From an uncultured Pseudomonadota bacterium (GTDB lineage: Bacteria; Myxococcota_A; Bradymonadia; Bradymonadales; GCA-2716585), in assembly GCA_937123825.1 (NCBI GenBank), contig CAKZKQ010000403.1:1-64000 (forward strand): a stretch of 64,000 nt of DNA. Reading direction: 5' to 3'. Below are positions 26,142-34,901 of this stretch, one piece after another. The notes under the pieces were generated by a model, which saw nothing but the letters and a program-made list of their open reading frames with translations, was not told where the DNA came from and made no database searches. A program made the position numbers and the translations under genes. Numbering within the stretch: position 1 is the stretch's first letter; each line of letters starts with the position of its first letter.

Positions 26142-27710
26142 TCATTTTTCGACGGGCTTGCCGCCGTTTTTGACCTCTTCTTCCTGCTTCTTGCGCAGGG
26201 CGTCGAGTTCTTCTTTCTGCTTGCGCAGTTCTTCTTCGACCTTCTTCTGACGCTGGATTTCGGCCTGGATGGCGTTGAAATCGCCGACGACCTTGTAGGT
26301 GTAGTTGCACTTGAGGGCGGGACGGGCGTCCTTTTTGACGCGCTTGAGTTCGTCGTCGCTCTTGGGGGTGCAGGTCCACAGGGCGCGCTGGGCCACGGCG
26401 ACGTACCGGGGCTTGCTGGCGTCGTCGAAGAAGAGTTCAACTTTGTAGCCGTTGTCGGGCGGGGTGTTGATCTTGAGCTTCTTGGCCTCTTTCTTCTTCT
26501 TCTTGCCGTCTTTGTCGGGCTCCTGCATCAACTCGGTCAACGAGATGGGGCCGTCGGCCTTGGTCAGGATGGGGTTGCCGTCTTTGTCCACGACCAGCTT
26601 GTTGTTGAGCTTGATCTTGGCGCCCGCAGGCTTGGACTCAACGAAGATGGTGCCAAACTGCTCTTCCTCTTCTTCAAAAGGCAGCATGCGGTCGGCCATC
26701 TCAGCGGCCGTGAAGGGGTTGGCCGGCTGGAGGTAGAGGTTGAGCTCGTGCTGGTACTCGCCCAGGCCCGTCTCCTGCCAGACATCCTGGGTCAGGGTGA
26801 CGGTCTGGGGCTGGTAGCCGGGGGATTCAATGCGGACATTGATGGGCTTTTTGATCTTCAGGTTCTGGATGACGGTCGAGGTGCGCAGCTCGGTCCAGGG
26901 GGAGTCGGGACCGTACTGGGCCAGCAAGGGGCGGGGAGCGGGGTCGCCCTCAAGCTGGACGTGGATGAGGCCGTAGCGGGGCTCGCCGCCGATGCGCAGC
27001 GCCCCGTACTTCTCCATCATCTCCAGCTGTTGCTTGCGGTGCTCTTCTTCCAGACGACGCTTCTCGGCGTCCTTCTTGTCGCGGTAGGTGCCGTTGAGGA
27101 CGGCCATGATGTCGGAGCCGACGTTCTCGCCGCCAAACATCATCACGCCCATCACCAACATGCCCAGGCCCATGACCACGACCATGGCGATCAGGGCGCG
27201 GTTGCCGCCGCCGCCGACCTTGCGCTCAAAGTCGTCGTCATCGTCGTCCATGCCGACGTCGCTCAGATCGATGTCGTCGCCGCTGCCGCCGCCGTTGACG
27301 TTGAAGATGGAGTCGATGGCTTCAACCCCACCGCCGCCGCCGCTGGATTTGGCCGGGGCCGCTTCCTTCTTGGCTTCAGCGGCCTTGGCCTTCTTGCCAC
27401 CCTTTTTCTTCTTGGACTTCTTGGGGCCGCCGCCGTCGCCGACCTCAAAGATGCCGCCCAGCCCAGCGATCGGATCGTCGCCCTTCTTGCTGGCCTTGGC
27501 CTCTTCTTCTTTAGGCTCGTCGTCTTCCTTTGACGCCTCAGCCTCTTCTTTGGCTTCGGCCTCTTCTTTGGCCTCAGCCTCGTCAGCCTTGCCGCCGTCG
27601 TCGTCCTTGGCTTCTTTCTGATTGTCCACGCCCATCTCCAGGGCCAGTGCCTCGATGATCTCGTCCGCCGAAGGGGTGCCGTCACCCGACTTCTGTTTCT
27701 TATCGGCCAT
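26142..27710 (-). CDS. Single-pass membrane protein with PEGA-like region
   Basis: The 522-residue product starts at ATG 27710 after AGAGAGG. The N-terminal ~160 residues are a highly charged Glu/Ala/Lys and Gly-rich cytoplasmic tail. A transmembrane helix follows (ALIAMVVVMGLGMLVMGVMM, ~residues 171-190). The exported part has PEGA-like segments, in which KKPINVRIESPGYQPQTVTL and IFVESKPAGAKIKLNN are typical of surface-layer PEGA domains. A long C-terminal coiled coil (QRQKKVEEELRKQKEELDAL) ends the protein. PEGA proteins often bind the cell wall or surface polysaccharides; the partner is unknown. The gene begins a divergent promoter region with rsmI. Confidence 0.78.
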   Translation of the reverse strand: MADKKQKSGDGTPSADEIIEALALEMGVDNQKEAKDDDGGKADEAEAKEEAEAKEEAEASKEDDEPKEEEAKASKKGDDPIAGLGGIFEVGDGGGPKKSKKKKGGKKAKAAEAKKEAAPAKSSGGGGGVEAIDSIFNVNGGGSGDDIDLSDVGMDDDDDDFERKVGGGGNRALIAMVVVMGLGMLVMGVMMFGGENVGSDIMAVLNGTYRDKKDAEKRRLEEEHRKQQLEMMEKYGALRIGGEPRYGLIHVQLEGDPAPRPLLAQYGPDSPWTELRTSTVIQNLKIKKPINVRIESPGYQPQTVTLTQDVWQETGLGEYQHELNLYLQPANPFTAAEMADRMLPFEEEEEQFGTIFVESKPAGAKIKLNNKLVVDKDGNPILTKADGPISLTELMQEPDKDGKKKKKEAKKLKINTPPDNGYKVELFFDDASKPRYVAVAQRALWTCTPKSDDELKRVKKDARPALKCNYTYKVVGDFNAIQAEIQRQKKVEEELRKQKEELDALRKKQEEEVKNGGKPVEK

Positions 27711-27953
27711 CGCCTCTCTACCCACCTGGCTTGCAACACCCTCTCCCAGACAAAACCGGGACGCGGCGCACTTGGTTGTGGGCAACTTGACGCAGAAGTT
27801 GGCCCACGCTCATCATGTCCCTGGATTTGAGCGCTTGTTGCGCCCAGTGACATGACCAAAAAGACTAACAAATTCAAACGCTTAACCATCAAACACGGTT
27901 GAGCGCGACGCAGTGTAAGTCAGTGTAAACACAGGTGTCAAGAGCAGCCCCAT

Positions 27954-28838
27954 ATGACCACCGATCCCAACGACCACGAAGTCCAACCCGGCACCCTCTA
28001 CATCGTCCCCACACCCATCGGAAACCTGGGCGATTGCTCGCCTCGCGCCACCGAAATCCTCACCCACGTCGATGTCATCGCCGCAGAGGACACCCGCAAC
28101 GCCCGGCACCTCTTTGGCCGCCTTGGCATCCGACCCCCCGCCCAACTGGTCAGCTACCACGATCACAACGCCCATGAACGCGCGTCATCGCTGGTTCATC
28201 AGATGACCCATCAGCATCACAGCGTCGCCCTCATCAGCGATGCCGGCACCCCAGGATGCTCCGACCCCGGCCTGCGCCTTGTCCGCGCCGCCATCGACGC
28301 CGACCTCACCATCGTCCCCCTGCCCGGCCCCGCCGCCTTCCTCTGCGCCCTGGTCGCCTCCGGCATGCCCACCGATCGCTTCACCTTCATCGGCTTCCTC
28401 CCACACACCCCCGCCAAACGCCGCGCCCGACTCAAAGAACTCCAGGACCACCCCCACACCCTGTGCCTCTACGCCTCACCCCACCGCATCCTCGGACTCC
28501 TCCAGGACACCCACGACATCCTCGGCCCACGCCCCATCTGCCTGGCCCGCGAACTGACCAAACGCCACGAAGAACTCCTGCGCGGCACACCCCTCGACAT
28601 CCACACCACACTCTCCCAACGCGACGCCATCCGAGGCGAAATCTCCCTCATCATCCAAGGCAACCCACCCCAACCCACCACCCAAGACGACCCCCAACTG
28701 ACCTCCCAAGCACTCGCCCTCATCAAAACCCTCCAAGCCCACAAACTCCCCCCCAAAACCATCAAAAGCATTGCTGCTGCCCATCTGGGCATCAGCAAGA
28801 AGCGCGCTTATGAGCTGATGCTTGGGTTGGATGGCTGA
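27954..28838 (+). CDS. rsmI: 16S rRNA (cytidine-1402-2'-O)-methyltransferase
   Basis: RsmI is an SAM-dependent tetrapyrrole-methylase-fold enzyme that 2'-O-methylates C1402 of 16S rRNA in the decoding centre. The 294-residue product shows YIVPTPIGNLGD, AAEDTRNARHL, LISDAGTPGCSDPG and PLPGPAA in order, and FIGFLPHTPAKRR mid-protein. The position after TPG is Cys rather than the common Leu/Val, which is probably neutral. The C-terminal helix ends in HLGISKKRAYELML. The start is ATG 27954 with only a weak ribosome binding site. The stop is followed almost at once by the inverted extragenic repeat copy 2. Confidence 0.95.
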   Translation: MTTDPNDHEVQPGTLYIVPTPIGNLGDCSPRATEILTHVDVIAAEDTRNARHLFGRLGIRPPAQLVSYHDHNAHERASSLVHQMTHQHHSVALISDAGTPGCSDPGLRLVRAAIDADLTIVPLPGPAAFLCALVASGMPTDRFTFIGFLPHTPAKRRARLKELQDHPHTLCLYASPHRILGLLQDTHDILGPRPICLARELTKRHEELLRGTPLDIHTTLSQRDAIRGEISLIIQGNPPQPTTQDDPQLTSQALALIKTLQAHKLPPKTIKSIAAAHLGISKKRAYELMLGLDG

Positions 28839-28849
28839 TGAGGACGCGC

Positions 28850-29118
28850 GCTTCGGTTCGGTTGCCGCGCTGCGCTTGGCTGCCCTTTCGGTTCGCGGCG
28901 CCGTCGCTTCGCTTGGCTTGCTTTTGGTTCGGTCGCTCGCTTCGCTCACTCCCTTGTGGTTCGTTCGCTTCGCTCACTTATGGCATTTGCGATGGGTTGG
29001 GTTCTTGGCTTCGCCGGTACGAGTTGGGCATCTCGTCGAAAGTGCTTTCACTTCTCTGAGGTCGGATGGACGATGGTAGAGCCTTGTAGGGCTTTCCAAG
29101 GGGTTTGTGGTCGGTGGT
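28850..29118 (-). repeat. Extragenic repeat, copy 2 (inverted)
   Basis: Read on the minus strand, it follows copy 1 block by block: the CACAAACCCCTTGGAAA region (around 29090-29110), TCGACGAGATGCCCAACTCG and the following bases (28981-29040), then the CGAACCAAAAGCAAGCC units (28860-28970). It begins 12 bases after the rsmI stop. Confidence 0.75.
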
Positions 29119-29203
29119 GGAGGATTGGGCGGCTTTCCAAGGGGGTGGACGGCTTTCCTGGTGGAGTCTTTTGGACCCTCCGGTGCTGTGGGGGCTGGTT
29201 TTG

Positions 29204-29363
29204 GGGCGAAGGCAGGCGGCGACAGCCCGCCTTGCCGGAGCGGCCCTGGAAGTTGAAAACCAACGCCGACATTGGACCCATCAGGGCGAAGGCAGGCGGC
29301 GATAGCCCGCTGGCCGAGCGGCCCTTGAAGTTGAGAACCAACGCCGTCGTCACCCACAAAAGC
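29204..29363 (+). repeat. Tandem 80-bp direct repeat
   Basis: Two units start at 29204 and 29284 with GGGCGAAGGCAGGCGGCGA and share GGCCCTKGAAGTTGARAACC and AACGCCG at matching offsets, exactly 80 bases apart. Each unit contains a self-complementary GGCAGGCGG...CCCGC part. They lie between the inverted repeat copies 2 and 3. A third, decayed unit may follow at about 29365-29400. Confidence 0.7.
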
Positions 29364-29488
29364 CGGCAGGAAGGCGAGCGATTGCCGCCTACCCTGCCTC
29401 CAATTCAAGCCGGGCATACACATGTGGGCGCAGGCACCAAGCTCATGACATTCACCAGCCGCTCGTCCCCACCCTCCCTCTGAAGTGT

Positions 29489-29708
29489 ATTTCGACGAAA
29501 TGCCCCACTCCAACCGGCGAAGCGAAGCACGATCCACTCATCGCATTTGCTATTAGGGAGCGAAGCGACCGCACCACAAGGGAGCCAAGCGCAGCGCCGG
29601 CGACCGAACCAAAAGCAAGCCAAGCGAAGCGCCGGCGCCGCGAACTGAAAGGGCAGCCAAGCGCAGCGCGGCAACCGAACCGTGTAACATCGCGCCCCCG
29701 CGCGATGT
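29489..29708 (+). repeat. Extragenic repeat, copy 3
   Basis: It has the same orientation as copy 1: TTTCGACGAAATGCCCC (29490-29506), then CGGCGAAGC and the CGAACCAAAAGCAAGCC units, ending in a 9-base hairpin AACATCGCG/CGCGATGTT (about 29687-29710). That hairpin sits at the 3' end of the mntR-like gene and may act as its terminator. Confidence 0.75.
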
Positions 29709-30377
29709 TCACTCGACTTTTGCAACGAGCAAAAGTCGAGCCGCTTCGACGCTGAGGCTGACGGGGTTGGGGCGGTCGGTGACCTGGACGGTGATGGGGC
29801 CGTCGAAGGGGGCGACTTCGAGGATGCGCATGCGGGCGTTGAGGGTGAGGCCTTTGCTGGAGAGGTAGCGCAAAAATGCGGTGTCCTGGGTCATGACGCG
29901 CTGGACCTGGACGTGGGCCTTTTCGGGCATGAGGTCGAGTTGGGTGCCGGCCAGCTTGGGCATGACGCCGTCGCGGGTGGGGATGGGATCGCCGTGGGGA
30001 TCGCAGGTGGGGTGGCCGAGGAAGGCGTCGATGCGATCGGTGAGGCGATCGCTCAAGGCGTGCTCGAGGCGTTCGGCTTCGTCGTGGACTTCGCTCCAGG
30101 TCATCTGGAGGGTTTCGATGAGGAAGAGTTCGAGCAGGCGGTGGCGGCGGATGACTTTGAGGGCGGCGCGGCGGCCGGTTTCGGTCAGGCGCACACCCTG
30201 GTAGGGGACGTAGTCGAGCAGCTCCTGGGAGGCCAGGGATTTGAGCATGCTGGTGACGCTGGGCAGCGCCAGCGACAGCCGCCCGGCGATGTCTTTGTTT
30301 TTGACGCGCCCCTGGCCTGCGCGCTCTTCGAGGCGGTAGATGGCCTTGAGGTAATTCTCGACGGACTCTGAGGGCAT
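29709..30377 (-). CDS. DtxR/MntR-family metal-dependent regulator
   Basis: This is a 222-residue iron- or manganese-responsive repressor. The N-terminal winged helix has VENYLKAIYRLEERAGQGRV and the recognition helix in LALPSVTSMLKSLA. The dimerisation domain carries the metal-ligand-like EVHDEAERLEHALSD (family pattern E-x2-C/D-E-x2-xH). A C-terminal FeoA/SH3-like domain includes MRILEVAPFDGPITV. Mn versus Fe specificity cannot be decided by eye, so no symbol is given. No transporter gene is adjacent. The start is ATG 30377. The 3' end abuts repeat copy 3. Confidence 0.92.
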   Translation of the reverse strand: MPSESVENYLKAIYRLEERAGQGRVKNKDIAGRLSLALPSVTSMLKSLASQELLDYVPYQGVRLTETGRRAALKVIRRHRLLELFLIETLQMTWSEVHDEAERLEHALSDRLTDRIDAFLGHPTCDPHGDPIPTRDGVMPKLAGTQLDLMPEKAHVQVQRVMTQDTAFLRYLSSKGLTLNARMRILEVAPFDGPITVQVTDRPNPVSLSVEAARLLLVAKVE

Positions 30378-30709
30378 GTCGGCCTTTACCTGGTGTGGGG
30401 TGTGGATGAGGTTCTGGCGCGCAGGTCATCTGTGGTGCGCGCTCTTATGTTAAGCACAAGAGGGTCGTGGCGTCGAACAGGTTGCCGCTGCTCGCCCCAT
30501 TTCAGGGCGCGGCGGCGCGGTGATAAACTCCCAAATCGGCCATTTTGATGGGGTATAGTGACTGGGCCACGGGCTTGTCAAGCGAGCCCGATGACGGCGC
30601 GGTGCGCAGATTCATTGACTTTACGCTCGGTACAATGGTAGTAGGCGAACCCTGTAACTTTCGGTCGTAAATCCATCGACCCGCCCTATCGAAGGGAGAT
30701 TTCCGCATT
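30378..30709. other. Divergent promoter gap
   Basis: This 332-base gap lies between the metal regulator (-) and the coiled-coil protein (+). TTGACT (about 30615) and TACAAT (about 30631) are visible but too close together to form one promoter. A small hairpin GGGCT/AGCCC lies at 30571-30589. No gene is seen. Confidence 0.4.
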
Positions 30710-31927
30710 ATGGATCCAATCGCTATCGCTTTGTTGGTGCTCTTTTTGGGGGCCGCCATCGCCGCGGCATACTTCAGCAGCCAGGTCTCCAAGGAGAAAG
30801 ACAAGGCTGTTCGTATCGCCGACGAGAAATTCAAGCTCGAAGAGCAGAACAAGTCTCTGGCCGAAGAGTTGGGCAACATCAAGCCCAAGCTCAAGTCCCT
30901 CAAGAGCGCCCAGGGCGACTCCAAGAGTGACAAGAAGGCCGACAAGAAGAAGATTCACGACCTCAAAGAAGAGGTCAAAAGCCTGCGCTCGCGCCTGAAG
31001 TCCACCGCCGAGGCGCCCAAGACCGACTCTGCCGACGCCATGAAGCTGCGTGAAGAGTTGGCCGAGGCGCGCAACGAGGCCGCCGAGAACCTCTTCCGTG
31101 CGGAGACCGCCGAGGCTGAACTCAAGGCCATCCAGGGCGTTGAGGACGAAGTGGTCGGCACCGACGACCAGGAAGGCGTCAGCCGCGAGGAACTCGACGC
31201 GCTGCGCCGCCTCAAGGACGAAGAGTTTGGCGAGCTGCGCTCGAAGAACCGCGAGCAGCTTCGCGAGCTGAAGTCCTTGCACAAGGCTGAGATCTCCATG
31301 CTGCGCAAAGAGCAGGGCGGGGAGAACAAGGATCTGCGCGGCAAGGTCCGCAAGCTCCAGCGCGAGGTGGAGCAGCAGCGCCGCCGCGCCGAGAACAACG
31401 ACCGGGCTTACAAGATTGTCCAGCTCCAGCTCGACGCTGCGCTGGAGAAGCTGGCGTTGGTGGATCCCGAGACCGCCGCCCCCGGTGGGTTCTACGATCC
31501 CGACGTGGAGGCCAAGCTGGCCAAAGAGGCCGCCGCCAAGCGTCAGAAAGATCAGCAGGCCCAGAAGGCCCAGAAAGAGGCCCAGCAGCAGGCCGCTGCC
31601 GCCGCCGCGCTGGCTTCGGCCGCCGAGGCTGCCCCCGAAGAGCCCGCTGCGGCCGTCGAGGCGCCCGCCGCTGAAGAAGCGCCCGCCGCCGAAGCTCCCG
31701 TTGCCGAAGCTCCCGCTGCCGAGGCCCCTGCCGCTGAGGCTCCTGCGGCCGAAGCGCCCGCCGCTGAAGAACCTGCTGCCGACGCTGACGCGGAGGCCAC
31801 TCCCGCTCTGCCCGACCTGGGCAACCTGGAGTTTGACTCGGGTTCGCTGATGGACCTGGACGAAGGTTGGAGCCTTGATGGCGCCGCCGAGGACATCATC
31901 GCCTCCATCGACTCCGCCAAAGAGTGA
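30710..31927 (+). CDS. Membrane-anchored coiled-coil protein with Ala/Pro/Glu repeats
   Basis: In this 405-residue product, residues 4-22 form an N-terminal transmembrane anchor (IAIALLVLFLGAAIAAAYF). A long coiled coil runs from ~25 to 285 (for example KIHDLKEEVKSLRSRLK, RKVRKLQREVEQQRRRAENN). An Ala/Pro/Glu-rich region with tandem EAPAA units (~300-375) leads to an acidic C-terminus. It resembles proteins that organise the envelope or cytoskeleton, but no family is claimed. The start ATG 30710 follows GAAGGGAGA. A strong bidirectional terminator at 32011-32045 follows. Confidence 0.78.
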   Translation: MDPIAIALLVLFLGAAIAAAYFSSQVSKEKDKAVRIADEKFKLEEQNKSLAEELGNIKPKLKSLKSAQGDSKSDKKADKKKIHDLKEEVKSLRSRLKSTAEAPKTDSADAMKLREELAEARNEAAENLFRAETAEAELKAIQGVEDEVVGTDDQEGVSREELDALRRLKDEEFGELRSKNREQLRELKSLHKAEISMLRKEQGGENKDLRGKVRKLQREVEQQRRRAENNDRAYKIVQLQLDAALEKLALVDPETAAPGGFYDPDVEAKLAKEAAAKRQKDQQAQKAQKEAQQQAAAAAALASAAEAAPEEPAAAVEAPAAEEAPAAEAPVAEAPAAEAPAAEAPAAEAPAAEEPAADADAEATPALPDLGNLEFDSGSLMDLDEGWSLDGAAEDIIASIDSAKE

Positions 31928-32010
31928 GGTTGGGCTGCTCCTCAACCACCCATGGTGAGGGAGCGACTTGATGCGACGCCGCGCCAGATTGCTGTGCGGC
32001 GGATAAGAAA

Positions 32011-32045
32011 AAGCCTGTCCTTTGGAGGACAGGCTTTTGTTGTTT
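32011..32045. terminator. Bidirectional intrinsic terminator
   Basis: AAGCCTGTCC (32011-32020) pairs perfectly with GGACAGGCTT (32027-32036), followed by a T-rich tract. An A-rich tract precedes the stem, so it can also end the minus-strand GrpE-PDZ transcript arriving from 32121. Confidence 0.9.
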
Positions 32046-32120
32046 TTGGGATCTTTGGTGGCCTTTCTATCGACCACCTGGGGGGTTGGCACCTCGCTGA
32101 AGATGAAGGGTATGAGGGGC

Positions 32121-33236
32121 TCAGCGCCCTCCGCCTCCGGGCCTGCGCTTGAAGATCGTCGTGGGCGGGGCGTCCACAAAGTCGCGCATGAAGGTCACCT
32201 GAAACTTGGGCTTGGACAGAGACATGCGGCCCAGCAGGCGTCGGGTGCCGGAGGCATCCTGGGCCAACATGTTGTTGACCTGACGGATGAGGTCCCCTGG
32301 GCGAAGCCCGGCCCGCTCAGCCATGGTGTGGTCGCGCACGTCGTAGACTAGCCCGCCGGGTTTGTCACCCAGGATGGCCTCCAGAAATGGCCCCGCGTCC
32401 ACCATCTCCATGCCCGCCCACCGCTCGACCTCACCGTGGCTCTTGACGAGGCCATCAAAGACAGCCCTGGGCACGGCCATCAAGATGGCGATGTTGTAGA
32501 CGTTGCCGCTGATCTCAGAGCGGACGCGCTCCCAGAAGCAGTCCTCCTGGACCTTGCGCACGTTGGGGTGGTTTTTTTGCAGCCGCTCCCAGGAGCCCGC
32601 CAACACTTTGGGCGTGACCGATTTGGCCAACTGCTTGTAGGCGACGGCGAAGGGGATGGAGCGGTCGGCGCTGATGGCGGCCATGATCTGCCCGATGACC
32701 GCGTCGCGCGCCTCGGCTTTGCCTTTCTCCAGGTTGTTGTTTTCGGTGCTCTTGCCCACAAAGAAGCGGTAGTCCCGACTGTCGATGGGGGCGTTCATCA
32801 GCCACGATGGGCGGTTGACGGAGCTGCGCTCGGCGGCGGCGGGCTTCTTTTTGGCGGCGGTGCGCTTGGCGTGCCATCCGGCGTCGTCTTTTTGCTTGCG
32901 GTTGGTGCTGACGACCACACGGGCGGGTCGAAAGAGCTTGTCGTTGTGGTAGTAGCCGTTGCTGATCACGCGCACGACGTGCTTGGGCGGCACGGCCTCG
33001 GAGTAGACGTTGCCGACGGCCTCATGAAACTCGGCGTTGAAGGGCTGGCCTTCGGCGTTGAAGCTGCGCACACCGTTTTTGTAGAGCAGATCGCTCATCT
33101 GCTTGTGGATGGCGCGGACCCCTTCGGCGATCCCCGAGCCTTCTCGGGAGTCCTCTTTGACGGCGCGTTCAAGGTTGTCCATCACGTCCATCAGACCATT
33201 GAGCAGAGACTTCACGTTCAGAGGTGGGGCGGTCAT
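32121..33236 (-). CDS. GrpE-domain protein fused to a C-terminal PDZ domain
   Basis: This 371-residue fusion has no signal peptide. Residues ~10-110 match the GrpE nucleotide-exchange fold (LMDVMDNLERAVKEDS, then PFNAEFHEAVGNVYSEAVPP and GYYHNDKLFRPARVVVS). Residues ~155-265 (FFVGKSTENNNLEKGKAEAR) look like the LPP20/lipoprotein-type domain of unknown role. Residues ~292-352 form a PDZ domain (ERAGLRPGDLIRQVNN). The long N-terminal coiled coil of classical GrpE is missing, so it is probably a specialised DnaK partner or a scaffold rather than the housekeeping GrpE. The start is ATG 33236 after AGGCAGG. Confidence 0.82.
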   Translation of the reverse strand: MTAPPLNVKSLLNGLMDVMDNLERAVKEDSREGSGIAEGVRAIHKQMSDLLYKNGVRSFNAEGQPFNAEFHEAVGNVYSEAVPPKHVVRVISNGYYHNDKLFRPARVVVSTNRKQKDDAGWHAKRTAAKKKPAAAERSSVNRPSWLMNAPIDSRDYRFFVGKSTENNNLEKGKAEARDAVIGQIMAAISADRSIPFAVAYKQLAKSVTPKVLAGSWERLQKNHPNVRKVQEDCFWERVRSEISGNVYNIAILMAVPRAVFDGLVKSHGEVERWAGMEMVDAGPFLEAILGDKPGGLVYDVRDHTMAERAGLRPGDLIRQVNNMLAQDASGTRRLLGRMSLSKPKFQVTFMRDFVDAPPTTIFKRRPGGGGR

Positions 33237-33368
33237 GACACCTGCCTTTCTTTGGGGTTTCCTGTGCGTTTGTCGGACTTGCCAGCGGACAATATAACCG
33301 CAAACCATCCCGGCATGGAAACACCGATGCTGTCTTTGGGGAAGGGCGCCGCCGCGTGCGCCATGGGC

Positions 33369-34172
33369 TTAGTCGATGTTGTAGCGCATGCCGACGGTGA
33401 AGGTGGCAAAGTGGAGGTTGCTAAAGAGCGCGCTAAGGACGTTTTCGTCGGCGGTCACCGCGTTTTGACTGGCCTGGTTGACGCCGACGGCGTCTTCGGT
33501 GAGCAGGAAGTGGTAGCGGGCATCAAAGAAGAGCGTCAGGCTGCGGATGATGTTCAGATCGGTCGTGACGCCGCCGAAGACATGGATGCCGATTTTGTTC
33601 TCGCCGCGGTTGCGCTCATTGGCCAATGTCAGGCCGCCCCCGACGGGGACATAGGCCTCGATGCGCCCTTCGGTGAGGTAGATCCGGTAGCCGCCGTCGA
33701 TGGTGACGACCGAGAGGTCATCGCTGGGGATGATGGGGCCGGTGGTCTGGTTGGGGTTGAGGGCGGTGTAGCGGACTTCGGCGTCGTCGAGTCGGTTTTG
33801 ATCGGCGATGACGCGCGCGGCTTTGTCGCCCTGGTAACGCAGGTGGCTCTGACCCCAGGGAAAGGTGAAGAAGTTCAGCGAGAGCTCCACGCTGCGGAAG
33901 GTCAACCCGATGGAGGCCGCCAGACCGCCGTCGTTGGTGGCGTCCGCGATGTAGGGCAGCGTCTGGACGGTGCCGTTGACCTCCCGATCAAGCTGGACCA
34001 GCGTGGTGCGCACGTAGCGGCTAAAGGGGATCGCCAGGCCCAGGCGCAGCTCGACCCCCAGTTTGGGCCGGGCCTGGGCGGGGCTGGGCGCAAGCACAGT
34101 CACGGCGACCAGGGCGGCGAAGGCGACCAACGCGCTGGCCGCAGGGCCGATCTTGGGGTGGGGGTGGATCAT
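33369..34172 (-). CDS. Outer-membrane beta-barrel-like protein
   Basis: This 267-residue exported protein has a signal peptide (hydrophobic ~12-28, cleavage near AQA-RPK). Alternating amphipathic strands continue to the terminal HFATFTVGMRYNID, which ends without the usual aromatic residue but has barrel-like alternation. There is no assigned function. Its ATG overlaps the stop of the upstream gene at 34169 by 4 bases, so the two are translationally coupled and probably work together in the envelope. Confidence 0.75.
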   Translation of the reverse strand: MIHPHPKIGPAASALVAFAALVAVTVLAPSPAQARPKLGVELRLGLAIPFSRYVRTTLVQLDREVNGTVQTLPYIADATNDGGLAASIGLTFRSVELSLNFFTFPWGQSHLRYQGDKAARVIADQNRLDDAEVRYTALNPNQTTGPIIPSDDLSVVTIDGGYRIYLTEGRIEAYVPVGGGLTLANERNRGENKIGIHVFGGVTTDLNIIRSLTLFFDARYHFLLTEDAVGVNQASQNAVTADENVLSALFSNLHFATFTVGMRYNID

Positions 34173-34666
34173 GGGGCCAGCATCAGGTCTTCAAAGCGGT
34201 AGATGATCAGGCCAGTGTCAGGCACGCGCTGATGAAACCGCAGCGTATAGCGCTTGTCCAGGCCCAGGAGCTGGTCGTTGGTGATGGTGTCTGGGGCCGT
34301 GCCGTTGGAGTCGACCATCAAAAACCAGGTCTGCTTGGGCATGTTCATGGCCATGAAGGTCCGCTCTTGCTCTTGGCTGAGCGACTCGACGGTTTCATCC
34401 ATGACCTTGCCGCTCTGGCAGTGGAGGTTGCGCTTGATGCGCTTGCCCGCGTCGAGCTTGAAGATGACCAAAGTGGTCACTTTGCAAGGGTTGTCATCGA
34501 CCTTCGGCGGCGGCTTGACCTCTGGGGTGATCACCTCCACCCGCTTTGGCGGTGGGTCCGGGCGCTGCTCATCACCAATCTTTTCCTGGGCATACTGCCA
34601 GGCGCAAGCACCCTGGGAGACCCCCAGCGCAAGCAACACACACAACCACAACACAGCCCGACTCAT
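34169..34666 (-). CDS. Exported protein of unknown function
   Basis: The 165-residue product begins with a signal peptide (VLWLCVLLALGVSQGACA). Cleavage could be type I after ACA; a lipobox reading is possible but poor. A Pro-rich linker with PPPKRVEVITPEVKPPPK follows, then a compact domain with two cysteines (NPCKVTTLVIFKLDAGK and LHCQSGK) likely joined by a disulfide. The start is ATG 34666, set by GGAGGAAG five bases upstream; an ATG at 34681 is less well placed. It is coupled to the barrel gene. Confidence 0.75.
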   Translation of the reverse strand: MSRAVLWLCVLLALGVSQGACAWQYAQEKIGDEQRPDPPPKRVEVITPEVKPPPKVDDNPCKVTTLVIFKLDAGKRIKRNLHCQSGKVMDETVESLSQEQERTFMAMNMPKQTWFLMVDSNGTAPDTITNDQLLGLDKRYTLRFHQRVPDTGLIIYRFEDLMLAP

Positions 34667-34741
34667 CCCGACTTCCTCCATCACCGTGGTGCCTTTAGCC
34701 CCTCTTGTCACAACCTATAGGATGGTTCAGGCAGTGACAAC

Positions 34742-34769
34742 TTGAAGCGTGGGCCGATGGCGATACAAT
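34742..34769 (+). promoter_or_regulatory. Candidate promoter for the large lipoprotein gene
   Basis: TTGAAG (34742-34747) and TACAAT (34764-34769) are 16 bases apart, about 130 bases before ATG 34902. Confidence 0.45.
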
Positions 34770-34901
34770 GAGGGCCATTCAAAGCGCTCGTGGAAAAGGA
34801 CTTCGAGAGCGCGACAGCGCCTGGTATCGAGGAGCATGCAAAGCAGTTCATTGGGTGTCTTTCGATTGCCGCCGCGGCAGTGCACAGGTTTGTCACTGTC
34901 G

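Noticed and set aside
29204-29400. CRISPR array
   Set aside because: The repeat unit is 80 bp with only two copies and no spacer pattern, and no cas genes are present.
28974-29537. Possible protein in the rsmI-mntR gap
   Set aside because: It runs through repeat copies and tandem units on the minus strand, has no ribosome binding site, and its composition is that of the repeats.
30560-30660. Riboswitch upstream of the coiled-coil gene
   Set aside because: Only a weak 5-bp hairpin is seen and no known riboswitch core was recognised.
31640-31800. DNA-level tandem repeat
   Set aside because: It is the EAPAA-type peptide repeat inside the coiled-coil gene; reading frame and codon choice explain it.
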